This document shows positions 29,725-38,285 of a stretch of 64,000 bases of DNA, piece by piece (within the stretch, counting starts at the first letter, position 1; each line of letters opens with the position of its first letter). The notes under the pieces are model-generated. The model had not been told where the DNA came from. It ran no database searches and worked only from the letters and a program-made list of their open reading frames with translations. Source of the DNA: Betaproteobacteria bacterium HGW-Betaproteobacteria-22 (GTDB lineage: Bacteria; Pseudomonadota; Gammaproteobacteria; Burkholderiales; Methylophilaceae); assembly GCA_002842285.1 (NCBI GenBank), contig PHCJ01000002.1, positions 124,001 to 188,000 on the forward strand, in the 5' to 3' direction. The position numbers and the translations under genes are program-made.

Positions 29725-30273
29725 TTATGCTCCTTTTATGCTTGTTGTACGCGGTAAGGCCAGCACTTTTCTGCCAGCCAGCAATAGGATGTCCACGCCC
29801 ATCGGAAATGCTGCATTCCAGCTTTCACGCGCATCCAGCCATGCAGGGTTCAAGCCCTGCAATGCAATGTTGCGGACGCCATCAATACCCGGACCTGACA
29901 ACGTGTAAGCATTGCCTTCACTGACAGACGTAATCGCAAGTAGCAGCGTAGCGCCCCCTTCAGGTGATTCCAGCGTGCCAAGACTAGGCGCAAAAGCAGG
30001 CACTTGTGCACCATCTGCAAGCACGAAATGTGCGGTTTCAGGCGTGGCAGTGACTGTTTCCAAACGCGTATAATCCAATGCAGGAATCAGGCCATGCACG
30101 TCTGCTAATGAAGTCGCGCCATCAAGTAGCGTAGCCAATGTGAGCAGCAAAGCATCATCAGAGAGTGTTTCAATTTGCCCTGGGTTGGCAAACGCCTGCA
30201 TCAACTGACGGTATGCCTGCTGCTGCGTATGTGGCTGCCATACTGAGGGGATGGTGGTGGCAAGGTTACTCAT
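29725..30273 (-). CDS. phnH: C-P lyase subunit PhnH
   Basis: QAYRQLMQAFANPGQI...LLAITSVSEG...LSGPGIDGVRNIALQGL; start at MSNLATTIPS. Confidence 0.94.
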   Translation of the reverse strand: MSNLATTIPSVWQPHTQQQAYRQLMQAFANPGQIETLSDDALLLTLATLLDGATSLADVHGLIPALDYTRLETVTATPETAHFVLADGAQVPAFAPSLGTLESPEGGATLLLAITSVSEGNAYTLSGPGIDGVRNIALQGLNPAWLDARESWNAAFPMGVDILLLAGRKVLALPRTTSIKGA

Positions 30274-30751
30274 CTGCGTCCTCCTCTTCAGCACTGCTGA
30301 GTAGTGAGAAATCAACACGGGTGCGTGCCAGCATTTTTTTGCGACTGGATTGTTGCGCTGTGAGCACCGTTAGGCCACGCGCCAACAGCTGCGTCACCAG
30401 CTCATGCCCGGTTAATTTTGCACTCACTACCGCATCCATAATCGCAATGGCGCGGGCAAGACCTGCTTCACTGTGCATGATTTGTGCCGCACCCTCGGTG
30501 CGGTTCTGCTGCGCATCGGTGAGTACCACGTGCGCCGTTGCCAGCGGAATTTCCCCTAAAAAATAGCCATCTTGCAACGCACTATCTTTTAGCTGCATCA
30601 ATCCCAAGCCAGCCTGTGGTAGCTTGATGTCTTCTATGCGGTAATGTTCAGCAAAACTTGCTGCGGTGGTCATCACCTCGTCTTCCGGCAACGCCATCAG
30701 CAGTCTCGGCAACTGTGTGCGCTGATGCTTTATATCTAATGTCTGATTCAT
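30266..30751 (-). CDS. phnG: C-P lyase subunit PhnG
   Basis: Operon position and G-type sequence (PLATAHVVLTDAQQNRTEGAAQIMHSEAGLARAIAIMDAV). Confidence 0.93.
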   Translation of the reverse strand: MNQTLDIKHQRTQLPRLLMALPEDEVMTTAASFAEHYRIEDIKLPQAGLGLMQLKDSALQDGYFLGEIPLATAHVVLTDAQQNRTEGAAQIMHSEAGLARAIAIMDAVVSAKLTGHELVTQLLARGLTVLTAQQSSRKKMLARTRVDFSLLSSAEEEDADE

Positions 30752-30860
30752 CTTTTTCTCTCGGTATGGATGTCTAGATAAGTGACGCGATGTTGAATCC
30801 CGCGCTCATTTGCGGGACGCACGCATATAGAACTTCCTAATCTTGTTTAAATAAGCCTAT

Positions 30861-31892
30861 TTAAATAAGCTTGGCTCTCAGCCTTGCTGAAAACTGATCC
30901 AGCAGAAACACCACAATAAAAATAGCAATCAAAATAGTCGCTACATGGTCGTACTGAAACATGTCAAAACGCCCTTTCAGTTCCTGCCCAATCCCGCCTG
31001 CACCGACCAAACCAATCACCGTTGCCATGCGCACGTTACGGTCCAGAATGTACAGCGTGTAGGCAATGTATTGCGGCACCACTTGCGGCATCACGCCGTA
31101 CCACAACGTTTTAAGCTTGCCTGCACCAATCGCTTCAAGCGCTTCTTGTGGTTTTTTGTCTGCGTTTTCAATGTCTTCTGCGTAAAACTTGCCCAAAAAA
31201 CCAGCGGCATGCAGCCCCAGCGCCAGCACACCGGCAATCGGGCCAAAACCGTAGGCCAGCACCAAAAACAAAGCCACAATCAGTTCTGGCATGGAACGCA
31301 ACAAACTAATCGTGCCGCGTGCCAGCGTGTAGGTGAACTTGTTGTAGGTATAGTTACGCGCTGCATACCAGGCCAGTGGAATTGAAAGCACTACAGAAAA
31401 CAGCGTACCCCAAATGGCAATTTCAATAGTTTCGAGCATTTTGATAAATACCATCCACAAATAGCCCAGTGGCTTGACCAGCACTTCTACCTGCTCGCGC
31501 TGCTCTTCCAACTGCAACGTGTCGGTATTAAGTTTCTGTTCAACACGCTCATGGGTTTTTATACTGGCTAAAAATGGCAGATTGTTGCGGTCTAAATCCG
31601 TTAATCTGGCCACTTCTTCTTCAGTGCCTAACGCAGGTGGCCACATGGATTCACCCACGCGTGACAGCCCACGTACCACTTGTGAGTCATCAGCAAGCCC
31701 CACCACATTGCCTACCGCCTGACCCGTCATCACCACCATCTTGTCCATCTCGGTGCGATGCCCGGTAAACAGCAGCACCGCAAGCAAGATAATGAGCAAT
31801 AACAAGTGTTTCGCACGATAAGGCTGATCCAGATGCCAGTCTAACGTTGTACCCTGAGCAGGCACGGGAATCGGTTTAATATCCATCATCAT
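30861..31892 (-). CDS. phnE: Phosphonate ABC transporter permease
   Basis: Permease TM pattern, ETIEIAIWGTLFSVVLSIPLAWYAARN; start at MMDIKPIP. Confidence 0.93.
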   Translation of the reverse strand: MMMDIKPIPVPAQGTTLDWHLDQPYRAKHLLLLIILLAVLLFTGHRTEMDKMVVMTGQAVGNVVGLADDSQVVRGLSRVGESMWPPALGTEEEVARLTDLDRNNLPFLASIKTHERVEQKLNTDTLQLEEQREQVEVLVKPLGYLWMVFIKMLETIEIAIWGTLFSVVLSIPLAWYAARNYTYNKFTYTLARGTISLLRSMPELIVALFLVLAYGFGPIAGVLALGLHAAGFLGKFYAEDIENADKKPQEALEAIGAGKLKTLWYGVMPQVVPQYIAYTLYILDRNVRMATVIGLVGAGGIGQELKGRFDMFQYDHVATILIAIFIVVFLLDQFSARLRAKLI

Positions 31893-31896
31893 CCCT

Positions 31897-32700
31897 TTAT
31901 GCTGCAACCAACTGCGGTTGCAATGCATCTAGTTCTGCTTCCACCTCGGTCGCGGGATGGTCTTCCCACTGCGCACCATGGTATAAAGCCTCCACACGCT
32001 CATCGGTAAATTCTTCCGGCGTGCCATCAAACACAATCCTGCCATCTCGCATGCCTACAATGCGGTCACCAAATTCACGCGCCAAATCCACCTGATGCAA
32101 ACTGCACAGCACGGTAGCGTTGCGCTCACGCGCAGCATCACGAATCAAACTTAAAATTTCACGTGAGATTTTTGGATCCAGACTTGCCACAGGCTCATCT
32201 GCCAGCACCACTTCAGGGTCCAGCATAAAGGCGCGTGCAACGCCAACTCGTTGCTGCTGACCGCCGGATAACTCACCCGCACGTCGCTGCACGTGCTTTG
32301 GCGTCAAGCCCACTCGCTCAAGCAATGCGCAAGCCTTGGCACGGTGTTCAGGTGTAAACCAGCCTAATATTGCGCGTCCGGTTGAAACTACAGGCAGCAA
32401 ACCTGCCAGTACATTGGCCGCCACACTCATACGCAGTGTTAAATTAAAGTGCTGATGTATCATCGCAACGCGCTGGCGTAATGTACGCGCCGTTGCGGAT
32501 GTGAGTGTGACGCCATCAATCACCACCTCGCCATTGGTCGGCTGCATCAAACCATTCACGGCACGCAGTAATGTAGATTTACCAGCACCGGATGGCCCTA
32601 AAATGACACAGAACTGTCCTTTGGGAATCGTGACATTGACGTCAGATAGTGCAGCGGTACCGTCAGGCCATTTCTTTGATATTGCTTTAAATTCAATCAT
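31897..32700 (-). CDS. phnC: Phosphonate ABC transporter ATP-binding protein
   Basis: GPSGAGKSTLLRAVNGL, LSGGQQQRVGVARAFM. Confidence 0.95.
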   Translation of the reverse strand: MIEFKAISKKWPDGTAALSDVNVTIPKGQFCVILGPSGAGKSTLLRAVNGLMQPTNGEVVIDGVTLTSATARTLRQRVAMIHQHFNLTLRMSVAANVLAGLLPVVSTGRAILGWFTPEHRAKACALLERVGLTPKHVQRRAGELSGGQQQRVGVARAFMLDPEVVLADEPVASLDPKISREILSLIRDAARERNATVLCSLHQVDLAREFGDRIVGMRDGRIVFDGTPEEFTDERVEALYHGAQWEDHPATEVEAELDALQPQLVAA

Positions 32701-32763
32701 GTTGCTCTCCTACAAAATAGAGATGACAAAAAGTTTGCCATCCCTTGAATTGACAACCTACTA

Positions 32764-33726
32764 CTAGCGTTTACCTGCTTTTTGCATGATGTCAGCCTTA
32801 ACTTGGTCAGTCACGGTTTCAAACATCTTGCCTGTTTCAGCCATTTGTTTTTCACTCACCACAGCGGTATAGCCATCCACCTTACCGCCGCCGTAACCAC
32901 GGATTTGGTCTTTCGTGATGCCTGGGAAGTTTGCGATATTACTGAAGGCAAATTTCAATTTGGATTTCAGGTTTTTATCTAAATCTGGATGCACTGCCAA
33001 TGGCGGCTGCGGGATAGGGTTACTTTTTACGACCACTTTAATTTTGCTCGGATCAATTGCTTTTTGGTTGACAGCCTTTTCATAGGAATCAAAAGAAGCC
33101 CCCCCTGCATCAACCAGTCCCTCAGCTAAGGCCTTAAGCACATTGGCATGACTGCCTGCTAAATTAATGACTGCGGCATCTTGTGCTGGATTTACGCCGG
33201 CAGCCAGCATCATGGCAACAGGCACATTAAAACTAGAGGTAGAGTTCACATCACCCAAAGCAATTCTTTTGCCTTTAAGATCAGCGATGCTATTAATGTT
33301 GGCATCTTTGCGTGCAAAAATACCTGAGTAGTAGACAGATTCACCATGCTTCACTGCAACTGCCAGCAACTCTGCACATCCACGATTGTGCGCCTGCAAA
33401 TAAGACGCAGGACCATACCAGGCAATATCAGCCGCACCGTTGCACATGGCCTCCACTACAGCGCCATAGCTTTGGCCAACCTTAATATCAAACTTAATGT
33501 TGTAGAACTTGGAAATTGCATCAAAAATAGGCTGAAAATCCTTTTTAGTCCCATCTTCAGTGCCACCATCGGCAGGAATCAGAATCACACGCAATGGTTT
33601 TTCTGCACTGCCGTCGTTTTGCGCTGCCATGGCTGGTGTAGCAATATTTACTAGCAAAGCTGCTGTCATGGCTGATAATAATTTTCTGAGTTTCATTACA
33701 TTGACTCCTAAGGTTTTAATAAACAA
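32764..33726 (-). CDS. phnD: Phosphonate ABC transporter substrate-binding protein
   Basis: Signal peptide; KPLRVILIPADGGTEDGTKKDFQPIFDAISKFYNIKFDIKVGQSYGAVVEAMCNGAADIAWYGPASYLQA. Confidence 0.95.
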   Translation of the reverse strand: MFIKTLGVNVMKLRKLLSAMTAALLVNIATPAMAAQNDGSAEKPLRVILIPADGGTEDGTKKDFQPIFDAISKFYNIKFDIKVGQSYGAVVEAMCNGAADIAWYGPASYLQAHNRGCAELLAVAVKHGESVYYSGIFARKDANINSIADLKGKRIALGDVNSTSSFNVPVAMMLAAGVNPAQDAAVINLAGSHANVLKALAEGLVDAGGASFDSYEKAVNQKAIDPSKIKVVVKSNPIPQPPLAVHPDLDKNLKSKLKFAFSNIANFPGITKDQIRGYGGGKVDGYTAVVSEKQMAETGKMFETVTDQVKADIMQKAGKR

Positions 33727-33765
33727 ACATTAATAAATAAAGTACTAATACAAATAAAAAACAAC

Positions 33766-34497
33766 TTACGGGCGAATACGTAACTGAATACGATCCGCTC
33801 GAAAACGGGTTAAAGCATATTCCATGGGAATCTCTGGCTTTTCTGCGTTCACATTCACGCTCTTTACACGCAGCACCGCCTGGTGCTGCGGCATATTGAG
33901 CAATCTCGCATCGTCACCCAGCGGCATGCTGGCGGTCACAAGGCTTTCTGAACGGCGCAGATTAACTTGATAACGTGTGCTGATATACGCGTGCAAAGAG
34001 CCGCCTGCATAGGCCTCCAACGCATCAGAAAAATAAACTTCAGGTAAAAAATGCGATATCAGACAATATGGACGCTCGTCCACCAGACGCAGTGTTTCCA
34101 TCCACACCACAGATGCGCCCTCTTTGAGCTTAAGGCGCGCTGCAACGCCGCCATGAGCGGGAATAACAAGCTTACGCAAGATGCGAGTCGTGGCCGACAT
34201 ACCTTCAGCTTCCAGCTGCTCGGTAAAGCGCGTACGCTCACCAAGGGCATAATCCATGGCCGCATCCAATACGCGTGTACCCTTGCCATGCTGACGCTCC
34301 ACCACACCAGCATGGACAATCTCATCAATAGCACGGCGAACGGTATGGCGATTCACGCCAAAACGCGCTGCCAATTCTGCTTCTGAGGGTAGATATTCAC
34401 CCAGACGATAAAGCTGGCCAATTTCCGCCAGCAAAGAGCGGGCTATCTGGCTATAAACCGCTTCACCGTTATGTCGATTAATCGCAAATAAACTCAT
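33766..34497 (-). CDS. phnF: GntR/HutC-family transcriptional regulator of phosphonate operon
   Basis: GntR wHTH LGEYLPSEAELAARFGVNRHTVRRAIDEI and UTRA domain; head of phn operon. Confidence 0.92.
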   Translation of the reverse strand: MSLFAINRHNGEAVYSQIARSLLAEIGQLYRLGEYLPSEAELAARFGVNRHTVRRAIDEIVHAGVVERQHGKGTRVLDAAMDYALGERTRFTEQLEAEGMSATTRILRKLVIPAHGGVAARLKLKEGASVVWMETLRLVDERPYCLISHFLPEVYFSDALEAYAGGSLHAYISTRYQVNLRRSESLVTASMPLGDDARLLNMPQHQAVLRVKSVNVNAEKPEIPMEYALTRFRADRIQLRIRP

Positions 34498-34651
34498 CTA
34501 GACATGCCTACAACATTGAATAGGTGTCACTTTAGAGAGCTAATGCGTCAATGAGATGAATGAAATATGAAGTTTTTTTGACAAGCACTCGAAACTTAAA
34601 AGTTTTCAGGAAATAAAAAGAGATTCCACAAATTAAGATTCATACGATTGT

Positions 34652-34691
34652 CACATTGAGTTGCTAGCTTTAGCACTCAATCAGCAATGTG
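34652..34691. promoter_or_regulatory. Inverted repeat immediately upstream of the EAL-CBS-GGDEF gene
   Basis: CACATTGAGTTGCTAgcttTAGCACTCAATcagCAATGTG; nested arms. Confidence 0.6.
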
Positions 34692-34700
34692 AGTTAAATC

Positions 34701-36497
34701 ATGAAACATAACGTCGCGCAATTTAACCAGGCAAGCGTACTAAAAAACACCATGGACCCGATTGCAGGTCAATTGCGTGAGATTATTGACAATCAGCGAC
34801 TAAGCGCCGTGTTTCAGCCGATTATTGTCATCAAAACCGGTGAGATACTGGGGCATGAAGGGTTGATACGCGGGCCCGCCGATAGCGCATTGCACTCACC
34901 ACTCAAGTTGTTTAATACCGCAAGAACCCATAACATGGTGGCGGAGGTGGAGTATTTGGCGAGGCGTGAAGTGTTACAGTCATTCTATAAACTCTCAGGC
35001 CTTGGTAAGGTTTTTCTCAACATCAGTCCGGACGTACTCACCAACCCTAATTCCAAGGTGGGGGAAACACTTAAATATGTCGAAGAAATCGGCCTAAGCC
35101 CGCAGCAGGTGGTGATAGAGCTTACAGAAAACGCGGCCACAACCGACTATCAAATATTAAGGGATGCTTCACACTATTACCGTGCCATGGGGTTTGAGAT
35201 TGCAATTGACGATCTGGGTGAAGGCTTCTCCGGACTTCGCATGTGGTCAGAACTGCGACCCAATTATGTCAAAATTGACCAGCACTTTATCCAGGGCATC
35301 AATCACGATCCACTGAAGCTGCAATTCGTACGTTCAATTCAGGAGATTGCCAACAAATCCGGCGCTCGCATCATTGCGGAAGGCATAGAAACAGAACAGG
35401 AACTCATCGCAATCAGAGAAATAGGCATTGCCTTTGGACAGGGCTATTACATCACACGCCCACAAACACAACCCATCAGAGAAATTCCACCGCATGTAAA
35501 ACAATCACTTGGCACTAAAAATATGAATCAAACTTACTGCATTGGCAAAAAAGTAACCGTAGAAAATTTAATGAAACAGGTGCCATGCATATCACCTGAA
35601 ATTTCAAATGATTTGGTACTCAAGCAATTTGAGCTCATGCCGGAAGTCAACGCCATACCGGTAGTTAAAGATGGCTGGCCCATCGGCATTATTGGCCGTC
35701 ATTACATCACGAGCCTGTTTTCCAAACGCTACTACCGGGAGCTCTATGGCAAAAGCCCGTGCGAAATCATCATGGACAGCAGGCCTGTCATTATTGATAA
35801 ATCGGCAAGTCTGCAAGATATCAGCGAACTTATTCTACAAAGTGACCCGCATTACCTTTCCGTTGGCTTTATTGTGACAGACAACGGCTACTACAGAGGC
35901 ATGGGTAGCGGACATGATTTACTGCGCCTATTTACGCAAATGCAGTTAAGTGAAGCACGTTACGCCAACCCATTAACGCTTCTGCCTGGCAATGTGCCGA
36001 TTAATGAACACATAACAGAACTGCTGAGCGCTCATGTGCCGTTTGTTACCTGTTATTTCGATTTAGACTTTTTTAAGCCATTTAATGATGTACACGGCTA
36101 CAAAAAAGGGGATGACGTGATTCAACTGCTAGGTACCCTGCTTAAAGAAAACTGCGCCAAAGACATCGACTTTATTGGCCATATTGGCGGTGATGATTTT
36201 ATCGTACTATTTCAAAGTCAGGATTGGGAACAGCGCTGTAACGCCATCATGGCAAGATTTTCAGAAGTGGTAAAATGGTTTTATACCGAAGAACAACGCC
36301 AGAATAACGGCATGGAAGTAGAAGACCGCACCGGCAACAGTACATTCCAGCCACTTGTCAGCATCTCCATCGGTGCTGTGATTACTCAGCACGGGCAGTT
36401 TAACTCCCCGCATGATGTATCCAGCGCTGCGTCCCTAGCCAAAAAACAAGCCAAAAAAATTGCAGGAAACGCAATATTTATTGAACGCCGTCAGTAA
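34701..36497 (+). CDS. EAL - CBS - GGDEF domain c-di-GMP signalling protein
   Basis: EAL: HEGLIRGP, FLNISPDVL, IELTENA, DDLGEGFSGL, VKIDQHF, AEGIETEQEL; two CBS-type repeats; GGDEF: IGHIGGDDFIVLF. Confidence 0.9.
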   Translation: MKHNVAQFNQASVLKNTMDPIAGQLREIIDNQRLSAVFQPIIVIKTGEILGHEGLIRGPADSALHSPLKLFNTARTHNMVAEVEYLARREVLQSFYKLSGLGKVFLNISPDVLTNPNSKVGETLKYVEEIGLSPQQVVIELTENAATTDYQILRDASHYYRAMGFEIAIDDLGEGFSGLRMWSELRPNYVKIDQHFIQGINHDPLKLQFVRSIQEIANKSGARIIAEGIETEQELIAIREIGIAFGQGYYITRPQTQPIREIPPHVKQSLGTKNMNQTYCIGKKVTVENLMKQVPCISPEISNDLVLKQFELMPEVNAIPVVKDGWPIGIIGRHYITSLFSKRYYRELYGKSPCEIIMDSRPVIIDKSASLQDISELILQSDPHYLSVGFIVTDNGYYRGMGSGHDLLRLFTQMQLSEARYANPLTLLPGNVPINEHITELLSAHVPFVTCYFDLDFFKPFNDVHGYKKGDDVIQLLGTLLKENCAKDIDFIGHIGGDDFIVLFQSQDWEQRCNAIMARFSEVVKWFYTEEQRQNNGMEVEDRTGNSTFQPLVSISIGAVITQHGQFNSPHDVSSAASLAKKQAKKIAGNAIFIERRQ

Positions 36498-36651
36498 AGT
36501 GCGGCATTGCGTGTCAACCATGACTTCAGATTAGCGTTATCTTCAAACAAGTAACAACATATTCTATAAATCAGTATTTAGCATTTTTTGCTTTATAATA
36601 TGGCGTTGTTTAAATAACCATCTCAACCTTGAGAAATCTGGAGAAAAATGA

Positions 36652-37188
36652 ATGAAAAAATTTCTAGCCCTAATCGCACTTAGCTTGACCACAAGCTTGG
36701 TTTCTTTCACCGCTGCGGCACACGGCCCATCACCGCTTAAAGTGGACAAATCTGTGACCATTAAAGCTGATCCGGCTAAAGTTTGGGCAATCGTGAAAGA
36801 TTTTGGCGGCCTGCATAAATGGCACCCTGCCATTGCCAGCACTAAATTAGAGAAAAAAGGCGATGACACCTTCAGAACACTCACGCTCAAAGACGGCGGC
36901 ACTATCTACGAAAAACTGCGCAGTGTAGATGATGGCGACATGAAAATCCGCTACGAAATCGTAGAGAGCCGCTTGCCACTCACTGACTACAATGCATTCA
37001 TGGTAGTTAGCAAAGGTGCAAACCCAGGCGAAACCAACGTACAATGGGTTGGCCGCTTTTACCGTTTATACAAATTAAACCCACCTATTCCTGCCGGCCA
37101 AGATGATGAAACCGCATTAAACACCATCAACGGTATTTTTGACGCAGGTTTAGCCGGATTGAAAAAGGTCGCAGAATCGTCAAAGTAA
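36652..37188 (+). CDS. SRPBCC-family periplasmic protein, MxaD-like
   Basis: Signal peptide; VDKSVTIKADPAKVWAIVKDFGGLHKWHPAIASTKLE...; MxaD assignment from general resemblance. Confidence 0.75.
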   Translation: MKKFLALIALSLTTSLVSFTAAAHGPSPLKVDKSVTIKADPAKVWAIVKDFGGLHKWHPAIASTKLEKKGDDTFRTLTLKDGGTIYEKLRSVDDGDMKIRYEIVESRLPLTDYNAFMVVSKGANPGETNVQWVGRFYRLYKLNPPIPAGQDDETALNTINGIFDAGLAGLKKVAESSK

Positions 37189-37289
37189 CAGGCCAGGATA
37201 CTGGCCCAAATGAAGATGACAGCAAACCGAAACCATGGTGGAAATTCTGGTAACGCATAAAAACCACCCAGCCGGGTGACCACCTTCGG

Positions 37290-37320
37290 CAATTGACTGA
37301 CAAATTTTGTCAGTCAATTG
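37290..37320. repeat. Perfect 15-bp-arm palindrome
   Basis: CAATTGACTGACAAA-T-TTTGTCAGTCAATTG. Confidence 0.9.
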
Positions 37321-37332
37321 TCTAAAAAATAC

Positions 37333-37362
37333 AAAAAAAGCGAGGTTTTACCTCGCTTTTTT
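37333..37362 (+). terminator. Rho-independent terminator (near-symmetric)
   Basis: AAAAAAAGCGAGGTTTTACCTCGCTTTTTT. Confidence 0.88.
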
Positions 37363-37695
37363 ATTGTCCTTTTTTATTTCTATAGTGCTTTTATTGCCAT
37401 AGTGTTTTTATTGCCATAGTCTGCTGGCCTATTTAAATAAACACTATTTACAATTCCACCTTAATGCTCTGTTTATGCCACAACTTTAACGCAACACGCC
37501 ATTCCATCCTGTTAAACACGCGCAAGCTGACCTAAAATGGTTAAAAACACACATAAAATGGAGTTGCTACAACTTTCACCACATCCTGCCACTACAAATT
37601 AGGCAAAATAATGTATGCTAACGAAACAAATGATACACGCGTGGCATATGCGAATATTGTTGCAAGTATAAATGCTTGAGTGGTGCAGTTATAAT

Positions 37696-37711
37696 TGGCA
37701 CAACTTATGCA
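37696..37711 (+). promoter_or_regulatory. Sigma54 (RpoN) -24/-12 promoter of pilA
   Basis: TGGCACAACTTATGCA, GG/GC spacing as in TGGCAC-N5-TTGCA, about 80 nt upstream of pilA ATG. Confidence 0.75.
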
Positions 37712-37793
37712 TGTAACAATTTGAACACAGCAATAATAGACTTAAAGCGTTGCGGTGTATTTTTTAGTAATTTTTTAGACAAAGGAAATTAAA

Positions 37794-38129
37794 ATGAAAC
37801 AAGTACAAAAAGGTTTTACCCTGATTGAGTTGATGATTGTTGTGGCAATTATCGGTATTTTGGCTGCAATTGCGATTCCTGCTTATCAAAGCTACACCAA
37901 AAAATCAGCTGAACGCGCCTGTATGATGGAAACAAAATCATATGCAAACAGAGCATTGGTTGAGTTTGCAGATGGCGCATCAGCTGTATCCGCAGCAACG
38001 ACGGGTGCATGTACGACCATTGACACCCCAGCAAACGCAACTGCTACAATTACTGGCACACCAAAACAACCTGGCACAATCACAACAACTTGTGATTTGG
38101 GTAACGGTGCTACTTGCGTAAACCCATAA
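37794..38129 (+). CDS. pilA: Type IV major pilin
   Basis: [38 protein letters not shown] prepilin signal; C-terminal Cys pair region. Confidence 0.93.
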   Translation: MKQVQKGFTLIELMIVVAIIGILAAIAIPAYQSYTKKSAERACMMETKSYANRALVEFADGASAVSAATTGACTTIDTPANATATITGTPKQPGTITTTCDLGNGATCVNP

Positions 38130-38183
38130 TTGCACTTTAAACCAAACCGCACGCTATCATAAATTGCGTGCTGATCTTTAAAA

Positions 38184-38208
38184 AGAGACCCTTGCGGTCT
38201 CTTTTTTT
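38184..38208 (+). terminator. Rho-independent terminator of pilA
   Basis: AGAGACCCTTGCGGTCTCTTTTTTT. Confidence 0.9.
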
Positions 38209-38285
38209 ACTATGTTAGCTTACTGCAATCAATAAGTTCGACTCTTATACTTTTATCATAGTCATAATTAAATAAAGTCAATATC

